DNA from: Actinoplanes derwentensis
GTDB taxonomy: Bacteria; Actinomycetota; Actinomycetes; Mycobacteriales; Micromonosporaceae
Length of the DNA stretch: 64,000 nt
Direction: 5' to 3'
Assembly (NCBI RefSeq): GCF_900104725.1
Contig: NZ_LT629758.1
Location: 992,001-1,056,000 of the forward strand
This document shows positions 17,148 through 26,481 of the stretch, piece after piece. Under the pieces are notes generated by a model. That model saw only the letters and a list, made by a program, of their open reading frames with translations. It had not been told where the DNA came from and did no database searches. Both the position numbers and the translations under genes were made by a program. How positions within the stretch are numbered: the first letter of the stretch is position 1; every line of letters begins with the position of its first letter.

Positions 17148-19451
17148 TCAGCGAATCGAACTGCCGTCGAGCCCCTGCCGCACCCGTTCGGCCTCCGCGG
17201 CTCGGCCCTGCTCCACATACATCTCATGAGCCTGCCGAAGCCGTCCGCGCCCCTCGTCCTCGCGCGACGGCATGGCGACGAGCACCCGGCCCAGCCGGGC
17301 CAGGGTGTTCGCCTCCGAGGAGACGTTCTTGAGTTCACGGTAGATCTCAGCCGCGGCGACCAGATCCTCGGCTGCCTCATCCAGGCGACCGGCTCCCTCG
17401 GCGACGATACCCAGGCTGTCCAGCGTCGCAGCCTCGCCGGACCGGTTCCCGAGCTGTCGGTGCAAGGCGAGAGCCTGTTCGCAGAAGGTCCGGGCGAGGT
17501 CATAGTGGCCGCCGTCGGCATGGGCTTCTCCGACTGCGTTGAGGCCGATGGCGATCCACGACTGCTGACCCACCTCCAGGAACAGGGCCAGGGCGCGCTC
17601 CGCGTGGTCGAGTTGCCGTTCGGTGTCGACGTCGTCCCAGGCGAAGTGAAGGGCTCGGTGAGTTTGGGCGAGGTTGGCCGTGTCGCTCGTCTGCTCGAAG
17701 TGCCGAATGGCCGGTTCCAGCAGTTCCAGCGCCTCTCGGTGGCGACCCTGGCGAGCGCGGATGTTGCCGAGACAGAGGCGAGCCAGCGCGATCGGCCCCG
17801 GGGCGCCGTCCTCCTCGGCGGCGGTGAGCCCACGTTGCCAGGTCTCGTCATGGCGGGCGATCAGCCCGCGCCGGTACTGGTAGTTGTCCAGACTCCAGGC
17901 CAACTGCCAGGTGATGGTCCGCCATTGGTGCTTCACGGCGGTTCGTTGTGTGACGACCAGATTGGCGTCGTTGATCTCGAACCAGTCCAGTGCGGCGTCG
18001 GCGGTGGCGAACGGCTGGATAGCGACGTCCGCTTCGGTGCGGGCGACCGTGATCGGTGGTCGTTGCGGGCTCAGCAGCCGATCGCCCTGGAACGCCATGC
18101 CGAGAAAATGCTCGGCGAGGCGACGCCGGGCGGCGGTCCGCTCGTCGTCGGCGACCTCCTCGGCGGCGCGTTCTGCGGCGAATGACCACATCAGGTCGTG
18201 CATCCGGTACCGGCCCCGTTCCGGCTCCTCCAGGAAGCTGGCATCGCTCAACACGGTCAACGGGCCACGGGCTGATTCCGGCGGGAGGGCCAGAAGGCTG
18301 GCCACCGCATCCAGGTCGAGTTCGACCCCGTTGCCCAGGCCGAGCATGCGGAAAGCGAACCGGGCCTGCGGGCCGAAGCCCAGGTATCCGGACGTCAGAA
18401 CGGCCATCAGGTTCAGGTCCGCATTCCTGCTCGTCATCGCACGGACCGGGGATGCGCTGCTCCGATAGAGATCGACGATCTGCGTCAGAGGCCAGGTCGG
18501 GTGCATCCGAGCCTGCGCGCCGACGAGACTCAACGCCAGCGGCAGACCGGCGCAGATCCGGATCAGGTCCTCGGCGGGTTCCCGCTCGGCGGCCGTTCGC
18601 ACCCGGCCGATCCGGGCGGCCAGCAGCGTGCGCGATTCCGCCTCGGTCAACACGTCCAGATGCAGCACCGCGGCGTCGTGCATCGACACCAGGTCGTAGA
18701 GCCTGTCCCGGCTGGTCACCACGACGGTGTGCGGCCCCTCGCCGGGCAGCAGCGGCTCAAGGTCGTCGTCTGCGGTCACGTTGTCCAGCGCGACGAGCAG
18801 CCGCCGTCCGGTGGTGATCTCCTGGTAGAGCGCGACCTGGGCACTCATCGCCTCCGGGATGGACCGTGCGGGAACGCCGAGGGCGGAGAGGAATCCGTGC
18901 AGGACCGCGCCGACGGATGCGAACTCGCGAAGGTCGGCATGGAGGCAACCGTCGGGCCACTTCGCTGCCCGCAGGCGCGCCCAGTGCCGCAGCAGCCAGG
19001 TCTTGCCGACTCCAGGCTGCCCGGTGATCAGCGTTGCTGTGCGGCGCGGCTGCCCGCGCCCGGCGACGTCCGCTGCCCGCGAGAGCTCAGTCAGGTCCGG
19101 CAGCCGGCCCACGAAGCCGTCCGGCGAGGGCTTGAGCAGGTGCGGCGCTCGGGTGCGCCGAATCCTGCGAGCATTCTCCGCCGAGGTCACGATGTCCTCG
19201 GCCAACTCGAACGCCTTCTGCGCCTCGGCCTTCGACCCGCTCATGGCCGTCACCAGCCGCCGGGCGGTGTCCGGCGGCGGCTTCTTCCGCCCGTTCAGCA
19301 GTTCGCTGAGGTGACTCGGCCCGATGCCGGCCCGTTTGGCGATCTCCCTGCGTACCGTCTTGGGCTTGGTGGAAGCCTCGAATGTCCGGTTGAGCAGCAT
19401 GGCGAACAGGGCTAGGAGATCCGCGTGCGGGCCGACCGTATCGAGCACCAT
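17148..19451 (-). CDS. XRE/NB-ARC/TPR regulator (STAND ATPase)
   Basis: A 767-residue multidomain regulator. I start at ATG 19451, with GGAG about nine bases upstream. The open frame runs 67 codons further but that part looks non-coding. An N-terminal helix-turn-helix (about residues 30-62, IAKRAGIGPSHLSELLNGRK) is followed by an NB-ARC ATPase with P-loop GQPGVGKT (K150) and Walker-B-like LLVALDN. A winged-helix region and a C-terminal array of tetratricopeptide-like helices (about 500-760) complete it. This is the architecture of actinomycete AfsR-like STAND regulators, but with an XRE domain in place of the SARP domain. It probably switches on an unknown ligand. Target genes are unknown; neighbours are the flavin oxidase and the membrane protein. 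Confidence 0.88.
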   Translation of the reverse strand: MVLDTVGPHADLLALFAMLLNRTFEASTKPKTVRREIAKRAGIGPSHLSELLNGRKKPPPDTARRLVTAMSGSKAEAQKAFELAEDIVTSAENARRIRRTRAPHLLKPSPDGFVGRLPDLTELSRAADVAGRGQPRRTATLITGQPGVGKTWLLRHWARLRAAKWPDGCLHADLREFASVGAVLHGFLSALGVPARSIPEAMSAQVALYQEITTGRRLLVALDNVTADDDLEPLLPGEGPHTVVVTSRDRLYDLVSMHDAAVLHLDVLTEAESRTLLAARIGRVRTAAEREPAEDLIRICAGLPLALSLVGAQARMHPTWPLTQIVDLYRSSASPVRAMTSRNADLNLMAVLTSGYLGFGPQARFAFRMLGLGNGVELDLDAVASLLALPPESARGPLTVLSDASFLEEPERGRYRMHDLMWSFAAERAAEEVADDERTAARRRLAEHFLGMAFQGDRLLSPQRPPITVARTEADVAIQPFATADAALDWFEINDANLVVTQRTAVKHQWRTITWQLAWSLDNYQYRRGLIARHDETWQRGLTAAEEDGAPGPIALARLCLGNIRARQGRHREALELLEPAIRHFEQTSDTANLAQTHRALHFAWDDVDTERQLDHAERALALFLEVGQQSWIAIGLNAVGEAHADGGHYDLARTFCEQALALHRQLGNRSGEAATLDSLGIVAEGAGRLDEAAEDLVAAAEIYRELKNVSSEANTLARLGRVLVAMPSREDEGRGRLRQAHEMYVEQGRAAEAERVRQGLDGSSIR

Positions 19452-19590
19452 GTGCACCACTCCACGTGAATGGATGTGCGGAACCGGGATTCCATTGTGG
19501 CGCTTCTTGATTCCCCGAAGACCCCGCCATGACACCACCGGGATCAGCCGGTACGGCTCGAGGGTGATGGCGCTGGGACTCAGCGGGCGG

Positions 19591-21162
19591 TCACGGGGAG
19601 AGGACGCGCTGGTGGAGAGCGGACACCGCGGCGCGGGCGGAGACGAAAGCACCGTGTTGCCAGGCGACCTCGTGGCTCAGCCAGTCGCCGGCGAAATAGA
19701 CGCGGCCGGCCGGTTGCAGCAGCAGACGGTAGCCGGGGGTGGTCCACGGCGGGGACGTCCACGCGCCCTCCAAGTAGGGCGTCCGGTGCCACGCTATCGA
19801 GAACGCCGATGCCAGCTCGGTGCGGTACTTCTCGCCGTGGATCTTCACGCCCTGCATGACGGCACGTTCGGTGCGTTCGGCGGGGGACAGGGCGCCGTAC
19901 GTCCGGGCCGCCGTTCCGGTGTTGTAGTAGCCGACGATCAGGCCTCGCGCGGCGTGGAAGTCGTGCGACGGGTACCAGACGTGGGCCAGGTCCAGATCCG
20001 TCTCGGTGATGCCGCCGTAGATGCGCAGGTCGGTCTCCCACCAGCGGCTGCGGTACTCCAGGCCGATCTTGCCGGAGGCCGCGGCCGGGAACGACGACAG
20101 CGCTGCGGTGACGTCGGCTCCCAGGTTGTGCGGCACCCGGGCCATCAGGTGCGGCGGCAGGGTGGCCACACAGAAGTCGGCCGTCACCGTCCGCGTTCGG
20201 CCACCCTGCCGGTAGGTGACCGTCACGTCCGAGGCGCGGCCGGTCACGTCCAGGACCTCGGCGCTCAGCCGCACCCGATGTCTGCCGACGGCGGTGGTCA
20301 GCGCGGAGGCGATCCGGTCCATGCCACCGACCGGCTGAAACATCATCATCGCCTGGTCGTAGCCGAATTCGAAACTGAAGTAGCGGCCCACATTGCTGGC
20401 GAAAACGTCCGACAGGGCCGGTGGCCCGGGCAGCGGAGTGCCTTCGTTCAAACCCGCGCCCGGGTACGTGGTGAAGCCCCGCCGATTCGTGCCGCGATAT
20501 TCGTGGGCTGATCCGATCGCCCCGAATCCTTCCAGGAAAGACAGCAGCCGTGCCTTGTCCGTGCTGGTCAGCGAACTGTCCAGGGCACCCTGGTCGGTGG
20601 CTTTGGCCAGCAGTTCGGCTACATACCCGTACACATCGGCCTTTGCCGTCCGATATTTTATCGGTGTGCCGGTGGCCTCGTTGTAGATCATCGCGTCCGC
20701 GTTGGCATTGACGAACGGCTGAATCGGAACGCCCAGCTCACGACAGTAATCCAGGGTGACCATCCACTGGGCGATGCGGGCCGGGCCGGCATTGAGATAG
20801 GTGCCGGGGGAGTATTCGGCCCGCTGGGTGTGCCCGTCCAGATCGGTCTGCACGGTCCCGCCGCGAACCGTGAAGTTGCGGCCACCGGTGACGTCCCGGG
20901 CTTCCAGGATCGTGCAGTCGTAACCGGCTTTGCCCAGCTCGTAAGCGGCGGCCAGCCCGGCGATGCCACCACCGAGGATCACCACCTTGCGGGCCGCGCG
21001 CCCGGTCAGGTGGAAGTCGGCTGGGCTGGGTGCCCGGAACGCCGGTGTGGCGGCGTGCGCGGGCGCGAGCCCGAGTGCCCCCATCGTGGCGAACATGGCC
21101 CCGGCACCACCACTGACACCCACCGCGGACAGGAATCTACGTCGAGTGATCTCATCGCGCAT
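19591..21162 (-). CDS. Tat-exported flavin monoamine oxidase
   Basis: A 523-residue FAD-dependent amine oxidase (MAO/L-amino-acid oxidase superfamily). I prefer ATG 21162; ATG 21192 is possible. A twin-arginine leader TRRRFLSAVGVSGGAG with AHA cleavage region sends the folded, FAD-loaded enzyme outside. The dinucleotide motif is VVILGGGIAGLAAAYE and the family GG motif is VTGGRN. The C-terminal FAD contact region reads GRVYFAGDWLSHEVAWQHGA. It would oxidise an amine or amino acid to aldehyde or keto acid plus hydrogen peroxide and ammonia. Peroxide made outside could feed the secreted LPMO encoded at 40 kb, but that link is speculation. Monocistronic by spacing (about 140 bp to the NB-ARC gene). 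Confidence 0.9.
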   Translation of the reverse strand: MRDEITRRRFLSAVGVSGGAGAMFATMGALGLAPAHAATPAFRAPSPADFHLTGRAARKVVILGGGIAGLAAAYELGKAGYDCTILEARDVTGGRNFTVRGGTVQTDLDGHTQRAEYSPGTYLNAGPARIAQWMVTLDYCRELGVPIQPFVNANADAMIYNEATGTPIKYRTAKADVYGYVAELLAKATDQGALDSSLTSTDKARLLSFLEGFGAIGSAHEYRGTNRRGFTTYPGAGLNEGTPLPGPPALSDVFASNVGRYFSFEFGYDQAMMMFQPVGGMDRIASALTTAVGRHRVRLSAEVLDVTGRASDVTVTYRQGGRTRTVTADFCVATLPPHLMARVPHNLGADVTAALSSFPAAASGKIGLEYRSRWWETDLRIYGGITETDLDLAHVWYPSHDFHAARGLIVGYYNTGTAARTYGALSPAERTERAVMQGVKIHGEKYRTELASAFSIAWHRTPYLEGAWTSPPWTTPGYRLLLQPAGRVYFAGDWLSHEVAWQHGAFVSARAAVSALHQRVLSP

Positions 21163-21231
21163 GAGCCCGAGTGTCGTCACGCCGCATTGCATCGACGTCC
21201 GTCAACTGTTGCGGGGCTATTACAAGCGCTG

Positions 21232-22704
21232 TCACGAAGCGCTGAGTACGACGCAGCCCTTGCCCGCGGCCTTCGCCCGGTAGAGCGCGGCATCGGCGTC
21301 GCTGAGTATCGAACCCAGGGTGGCGCGGCCGGTCGGCTCGTAGGCGAGACCCACACTGGCGCCGACCCGTCCCTTCGCGCTGATCTCCGCGACCAGGCGT
21401 TCACCGAGGGCGGCCGCCTCGGCGAGTGACGGCGACGGCTCCAGCACCACCGCGAACTCGTCGCCGCCCAGCCGGCTCACCGTGTGCCCGGCCGGTACCG
21501 CGGCGTTCAGCACGTCCGCCACCTCGACCAGCACCTCGTCGCCGACGGCGTGCCCGAAACGGTCGTTGATCTGTTTGAAGCCATCCAGGTCGAGCAGCAG
21601 CAGAGTCACCGGCTCGCCGGTTCGTCCCCAGGCGGCGGCGTGTTCGTAGAGGTACTTCCGGTTCGCCAATCCGGTCAGGTGGTCGTGGGTGGCCTGATAC
21701 TGCAGTTCGGCGCGGGCCTCGTCGACTTCGGCCAGCAGGAGCGAATTGCCGTACAAGGCCAGGAACTGACGCAGGAGAACCAGGACGAACAGCACCGCCA
21801 TGGCGGCGAACAGCACCCCGTCGAACATGCCGGTGAACCAGCTGGTCACCGCCACCGGAAACGCGCACAGCACCGGTGCGTACGGCAACAGGGCTCGTCT
21901 CCCGGTCGCGGCACCGCCCCACGGTGGCACGTCCGTCGGCATCGGATAGCGCCCCATCCGCAACAGTAGGTACGTGGCGAAACTCATCAGCGCCGACACC
22001 GACGCTATCTGGTTGGACAGTCCGCGCAGCACGAAGCTGGAGTAGAGGATGGTCGAGATGCCGAAACACCCGAACGCGGCAGCGAGCATCGTGTACGCGT
22101 TGGTGCCGTCGGCCCGGCGCCGGGACAGCAGCACCAGCGACATCGCCGTCGTGCAGATGTGCATGCACACCGCGACGGCCATGATGGTGGTGAAGAGCCC
22201 ACCCACATTCCGGTACGCCGGGGCGAGCAGATAGGCCCACGCCGGAACGAACATCGCGCTGGCGGCCATGGCCCCGTCAGCGGCCATCCGCAGCCGTTCC
22301 CGCCACGCCAGAGCCGCGTTCGGCCCGACGATCGGGCACAACATCGCCAGCATGGTGCCCAGGCCACCCATGATCGCGTCCGGCTGTGGGGGCGGACTCT
22401 GGTCACGTTGCGCGGCGGTGATCAGGCTCAGCACCGTGCCCACCAGCCACAAGAGCATTCCGGCGGCGACCAGCGCCCAGGCCAGGCGCTCTCGTCCGCT
22501 CGCGCCGGCCGCCCGCCGCCCGAGCACCCACAGAGCAGCGGCGGCGACGACGACAGCGACAACGCTGCCAGCCATCAGCAGCGGCTGCGGGAAGCCCGCA
22601 GCGGTCAGTACCACCTGGCAAGCCACACCGATCCCGGCTACCACCGGCAGGCCAGCCCTCATATCAGGATCTTCGACCCCGATCGCCCAGAGCTGAGTCC
22701 TCAC
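21232..22704 (-). CDS. Membrane-bound diguanylate cyclase (GGDEF)
   Basis: A 490-residue protein that makes cyclic-di-GMP from two GTP. About nine hydrophobic segments fill residues 15-320, giving a membrane sensor region. A GGDEF domain follows, with DHLTGLANRK, the metal site LLLLDLDGFKQIND and an intact GGDEF at residues 413-417. The inhibitory I-site RxxD, which would sit five residues before GGDEF, is not present (PAGH there), so product feedback inhibition is probably absent. No EAL domain. Start GTG 22704; ATG 22662 is an alternative. In actinomycetes c-di-GMP controls development through BldD. Confidence 0.93.
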   Translation of the reverse strand: MRTQLWAIGVEDPDMRAGLPVVAGIGVACQVVLTAAGFPQPLLMAGSVVAVVVAAAALWVLGRRAAGASGRERLAWALVAAGMLLWLVGTVLSLITAAQRDQSPPPQPDAIMGGLGTMLAMLCPIVGPNAALAWRERLRMAADGAMAASAMFVPAWAYLLAPAYRNVGGLFTTIMAVAVCMHICTTAMSLVLLSRRRADGTNAYTMLAAAFGCFGISTILYSSFVLRGLSNQIASVSALMSFATYLLLRMGRYPMPTDVPPWGGAATGRRALLPYAPVLCAFPVAVTSWFTGMFDGVLFAAMAVLFVLVLLRQFLALYGNSLLLAEVDEARAELQYQATHDHLTGLANRKYLYEHAAAWGRTGEPVTLLLLDLDGFKQINDRFGHAVGDEVLVEVADVLNAAVPAGHTVSRLGGDEFAVVLEPSPSLAEAAALGERLVAEISAKGRVGASVGLAYEPTGRATLGSILSDADAALYRAKAAGKGCVVLSAS

Positions 22705-22819
22705 CCCGGCGCCGCCCTCGGCGGCCGGCCCGCACTCGGGTCGCGGGTCCCGCCTTCGGGTTGAGTGCTCGCCCGGCGACGGCTTCGGTGGCCGGTCCCG
22801 GCCTCCGATCGCGGGTGCG

Positions 22820-24109
22820 CTACCCCTGGCGGCGCAGGTCGGACTGCAGGATCAGTGCTGCAGCCCCGGTCGCGGACGCGGTGGCCGCGGCCAATGAGAC
22901 GGTGACGGTGACGGTGCGGTGCCAGGTCCGGGTGTCGGCGGGCTGGATCCGGCGCATGATGGCCGGGCCGTAGACGAACGACGCCGCCGCGAACCCCGGG
23001 CCGGTCAGCACCAGCAGGCCGATGTCCAGCAGGTTGACCACTGACTCGGCGGCCGCCGCCACATACCTCGCCGAGTCCTCCAGCAATGCCAGACAGCGGG
23101 GGGCTCCGGCGCGGGCCGCCCGGGCGATCGCGGCGAAATCCGCAGTCACGCCGCGAGGTACGCCCGGTGCGAGACCCGCCTCGGCGACCGCGCGCGGGTC
23201 GGAGCGGGCGGCCTCGACCACCGTCCGCGGGCCGGCCAGCGTTTCGAGGCACCCTCGGCTGCCGCACCAGCACTCCGGGCCGTCGACCTGGACGCACATG
23301 TGGCCGAACTCGCCGGCCGATCCGTGGCCACCGCGTAACGCCCGGCCCTCGACGACGATCCCGGCACCGATGCCGGCGCCCATGTGCAGGGCCGCGAACG
23401 CCCGGTCCGCACCGACCCGGGCCACCCAGTACTCACCGACCGCCGCCGCAGTCGCGTCGTTCTCCACCAGCACCGGCCGGCCGCTCTCCTCGGTGAGGCG
23501 TTTGCCCAGCTCGGTGGCGTCCCAGCCGCGCAGATGGGGTACGTCGTCGCGAGGTCCGGGCCAGACCACCCCGATGCCCAGACAGCGAGCACGATCCACA
23601 CCCGACGCGGTGAGCAGCAGACCGATGCCGTCGGTCAGGTGCGCGAGAAGCCCACCGCTGACAACTGGCTCTTCCGTGTGCCGGGTTCGGGTGCGATTCA
23701 CACCCGAACCCGGCACCCCACCGTGACCGTTCGCCGATGCCGGGCGGGCCAGGCCGGCCGGGCGAGCCAGGCGGGAGATGACGCCACCGGTCTGACCGGT
23801 CAGGACGAACGTCGTCACGTCACGGTCCAGGTGGATGCCGACGGACAGGCGGGCGGCCGGATCCAGGCGAAGCATGGTGCGCGGTTTACCGCCGGTCGGG
23901 GTACGGCCGGTCTCGACGAGCAGCCCCTCATCGAGCAGGCGACGCACCGTCATCGACACCGCCGCCTCGGTGAGGCCGGTGATCGAGGCCAGCTCGACAC
24001 GGCTCAGTTGTTCGGCGGCGCGAATGGCGTCGAGGACGCTCTCGCGAGCCGCCGGCCGACGCCCACGACCGGGACGGCCACCCGGCACCTCGCCGACTGT
24101 CTCACTCAC
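22820..24109 (-). CDS. ROK-family transcriptional regulator of locus B
   Basis: A 429-residue ROK repressor. An N-terminal winged helix (about residues 33-65, SRVELASITGLTEAAVSMTV) is followed by a sugar-kinase-like domain with VLVENDATAAAVGEY and the zinc motif CWCGSRGC. GTG start at 24109. It likely represses the alpha-galactosidase and beta-mannosidase genes and is released by a sugar. It is oddly long. Between the HTH and the sugar domain, residues 132-144 are encoded by a perfect palindromic element (23678-23716) inserted in frame in a Gly/Arg/Thr-rich stretch. The insertion lies in a likely surface loop of the ROK domain, so the protein may still work. Confidence 0.88.
   Translation of the reverse strand: MSETVGEVPGGRPGRGRRPAARESVLDAIRAAEQLSRVELASITGLTEAAVSMTVRRLLDEGLLVETGRTPTGGKPRTMLRLDPAARLSVGIHLDRDVTTFVLTGQTGGVISRLARPAGLARPASANGHGGVPGSGVNRTRTRHTEEPVVSGGLLAHLTDGIGLLLTASGVDRARCLGIGVVWPGPRDDVPHLRGWDATELGKRLTEESGRPVLVENDATAAAVGEYWVARVGADRAFAALHMGAGIGAGIVVEGRALRGGHGSAGEFGHMCVQVDGPECWCGSRGCLETLAGPRTVVEAARSDPRAVAEAGLAPGVPRGVTADFAAIARAARAGAPRCLALLEDSARYVAAAAESVVNLLDIGLLVLTGPGFAAASFVYGPAIMRRIQPADTRTWHRTVTVTVSLAAATASATGAAALILQSDLRRQG
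23678..23716. repeat. Palindromic element inserted inside ROK gene (copy 1)
   Basis: A perfect 16-bp inverted repeat, left arm GTGCCGGGTTCGGGTG (23678-23693), 7-nt loop, right arm 23701-23716. It shares GGGTTCGGGTGCGAT and CACCCGAACCC with a second element at 56569-56603, 33 kb away. Because it lies within an open reading frame and keeps the frame, it adds residues to the ROK protein. This looks like a dispersed REP-type palindromic element. Confidence 0.8.
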
Positions 24110-24110
24110 G

Positions 24111-24256
24111 CGGCGCTCCCCGAAGACTCGTGCGGAAACCCATGCGGCGCTGCCCGAAATCTCGCACGGCGTTCCCCGAGAACTCGCGGAGAAGCCCGCA
24201 CGGCGCTCCCCGACAAACTCGCGCGGATGCTCATGCGGTGCCTCCGAGAATTCATG
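24111..24256. repeat. Degenerate tandem repeat between ROK and GH36 genes
   Basis: Five imperfect units beginning CGGCGCTCCCCGA or close variants start at 24111, 24145, 24167, 24201 and 24236, with lengths of about 34, 22, 34, 35 and 21 bp. Typical units read CGGCGCTCCCCGACAAACTC then GCG(C)GGATGCTCATG. They fill the entire gap between the stop of the GH36 gene and the start of the ROK gene. There is no sign of coding. They could be slipped-strand duplications or an array of regulator half-sites. Confidence 0.7.
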
Positions 24257-26387
24257 CGGCTTTCCCGGGCACCGCCGTGGCGCGGATCAGCAGGACACGG
24301 TCCGGGTAGAGGACCGGGAGCCGCAGGCCGGCGGAACCGAGCACGCGCCCGTTCAGGCGCACGCCCTGCGGGGTGCACCAGGGTAGCGCGGCTCCCCACG
24401 CTGCGGCGTTGCCGTCGGCGACATCGCCGGGTGGCTGGGGCCGCACGTGCCAGCGGGTGTCCGGTGCGAGGCCGGGCAGGGGCACCGCGCCAGGTGGGTA
24501 GGAGACGCTGGTGGCGGTCGCGGTCAGCGCGAACAGGGCGTCGGTGGGGGAGACGACTCCGGTGAGCGAGTACGCCGGATCGGCCACGTCCCCATGAACG
24601 AGCGTCCCGGAGTGCAGCAGCCCCCGAACCTCCTTGAAGAGGGCGACCCATTCGGCTAGCCGGGACAGATCGGAAGCGGACGCCGCGGTGAGGTCCCACT
24701 CGATTCCGAAATGGCCGAACAGGGCGACGGCCGCTCGGGTGTCCAGCGGCAGTGCGCGGTGCGTGGTGTGTGCTTCCGGGGAGCCGACATGCGACCCGAT
24801 CAGTTCGAGGGGCACCAACACCGAGGTCCACCGCTGGATGGCCACCCGCTCGTGCGCGTCGATGCAGTCCGAGGCCCAGATCCGGTCGGTACGTTCGAGG
24901 ATCTCCAGGTCGACGCGCCCGCCGCCGGACGAACACGACTCGATCTCCACCCCGGGATGCCGGGCACGCAACTCGTCGAGCAGCCGGTAGACGGCCCGGG
25001 TCTGGTCGTGGACTCCGGCCCGCCCGGTCGCCGGGTGCCCGGCTTCGACCAGATCGCGGTTGTGATCCCACTTGAGGTAGGCGATGTCATTCTCGGTCAG
25101 GAGCGTGTCGAGATGGTCGCGGATGTACTCGTACGCCGCCGGGTTGTGCAGGTCCAGAACCTGCTGCGACCGTGCGGCGGGCGGCAGACGGTGACCGGTG
25201 CCCATCATCCAGTCTGGGTGGGCACGCGCCAGCTCCGAATCCGGATTGATCATCTCGGGTTCGACCCAGAGCCCGAACTCCATGCCCAGCTCACGGACCA
25301 CGTCGATGAGAGGGGTGAGCCCGTCCGGCCACACGTCGGCGGAGACCGTCCAGTCGCCGAGCCCGGACGTGTCGTCGCGCCGTGACCCGAACCAGCCGTC
25401 GTCGAGCACGAACCGTTCCACACCCACCGACGCGGCGGCCTGAGCCAGGGCGGTCAGGCGCTCCAGATCGTGGTCGAAGTAGACGGCCTCCCACGTATTG
25501 ATCACTACCGGTCGCGCCCGGGACGGATGATGCGGCCGGGCGCGCAGCAGATCATGGAAGCGCGCGGAGAGGCCGTCAAGCCCGTCCGCGGAGAACGCTC
25601 CGTAGATCCACGGCGTCTCGTAGGACTCACCCTCGCCCAGGCCCACCTCACCGGGCAGCAGCAACTCGCCACCACCGAGCGCGGAATGCCCGTGATAGTT
25701 ACGCTCGGCGACGGTCCGCGCGTTGCCGGAGAACGCGGTGTGCAACCCCCACACCTGTCCGTGCCGGTTGGCGAATCCCGCGGTCCCGGCGCACAGCAGA
25801 TAGGCGGAGTCGTATCCGGTGCGCCCGGTGCGGTTCTCCCGGACCCGCAGCCCGTGCGTGAACGCGGTCCGTTGCGGCGAACGTTCGCGCAGGTGGTGAC
25901 CGGTGAAGTCGAGCAGTTCGGTGGTCTCGCCCGGCACCGGCAGGAACAGTGTCAGGTGCTCCAGCCAATAGGTCCCCGGCGCGACGCTGGTCAGCCGCGT
26001 CCGCGCCCGCAGCACCCCGGACGGCGACAACTCCAGCTCGATGGCCAGCGCCAGCCCGGCTTCCCGATCAAGACCATTGATGAGTACGCCGGACGAGCCC
26101 TGGACCACCCCGGTCAACTCGAACGCGCTGGACCAGGCCCGGCCGTCCCGGTGCCCGGCGAGCCCGGGGTGGCCGAGCCACCCGGCGGACTGCTCGGGAA
26201 CGATCCCGGCCCGAGCCGCCCCGTCGACGGAGAACCCGATCGGCTGCGGCGCGGCGGCCACCAGCAGATCCGGCTCCTTGGGGGTGCCGAGAGCCGCTCC
26301 CCAGTGCAGGATCGAGGGAAGTGCGGGGCCCCGGCAGTCCAGCACCAGACTCGTCCCGGCAGCGGTGAGGTGCACCAGATCGGTCAT
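24252..26387 (-). CDS. Alpha-galactosidase, GH36
   Basis: A 711-residue GH36 alpha-galactosidase of typical length, cytoplasmic. An N-terminal beta-sandwich (to about residue 310) leads into a TIM barrel with the nucleophile D441 in YLKWDHNRDL. The acid/base is D507 in WASDCIDAHER; the latter replaces the usual SDNTD-type string but keeps the first Asp. The CSSGGGRVDLEIL segment just before is characteristic of GH36. It removes alpha-galactosyl side groups, as found on galactomannan and raffinose-type sugars, which fits the divergent beta-mannosidase. ATG start at 26387. The operon downstream of it is separated from ROK by a repeat-filled gap, so one transcript GH36-ROK is likely. Confidence 0.94.
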   Translation of the reverse strand: MTDLVHLTAAGTSLVLDCRGPALPSILHWGAALGTPKEPDLLVAAAPQPIGFSVDGAARAGIVPEQSAGWLGHPGLAGHRDGRAWSSAFELTGVVQGSSGVLINGLDREAGLALAIELELSPSGVLRARTRLTSVAPGTYWLEHLTLFLPVPGETTELLDFTGHHLRERSPQRTAFTHGLRVRENRTGRTGYDSAYLLCAGTAGFANRHGQVWGLHTAFSGNARTVAERNYHGHSALGGGELLLPGEVGLGEGESYETPWIYGAFSADGLDGLSARFHDLLRARPHHPSRARPVVINTWEAVYFDHDLERLTALAQAAASVGVERFVLDDGWFGSRRDDTSGLGDWTVSADVWPDGLTPLIDVVRELGMEFGLWVEPEMINPDSELARAHPDWMMGTGHRLPPAARSQQVLDLHNPAAYEYIRDHLDTLLTENDIAYLKWDHNRDLVEAGHPATGRAGVHDQTRAVYRLLDELRARHPGVEIESCSSGGGRVDLEILERTDRIWASDCIDAHERVAIQRWTSVLVPLELIGSHVGSPEAHTTHRALPLDTRAAVALFGHFGIEWDLTAASASDLSRLAEWVALFKEVRGLLHSGTLVHGDVADPAYSLTGVVSPTDALFALTATATSVSYPPGAVPLPGLAPDTRWHVRPQPPGDVADGNAAAWGAALPWCTPQGVRLNGRVLGSAGLRLPVLYPDRVLLIRATAVPGKAA

Positions 26388-26481
26388 TGGGAGGACGCCT
26401 CCACCAGCGTTGACGGGCTTCGTTCAGTTGCTTAAGAATGTGGGAACCCCGGCTCGGCGACAACCCCTGAGGAGCGACCCG
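26388..26481. promoter_or_regulatory. Divergent promoter gap of locus B
   Basis: The 94-bp gap separates the leftward alpha-galactosidase/ROK operon from the rightward beta-mannosidase. It is the likely site of ROK binding. A short AT-richer core near 26425-26445 contains CAGTTGCTTAAGAATG. No convincing long palindrome is seen. GAGGAG at 26469-26474 is the ribosome-binding site of the mannosidase. Confidence 0.4.

Noticed and set aside
19452..19652. Upstream extension of the NB-ARC regulator by 67 residues
   Set aside because: The extra residues look non-coding, while ATG 19451 has a GGAG site and opens directly into the HTH region.
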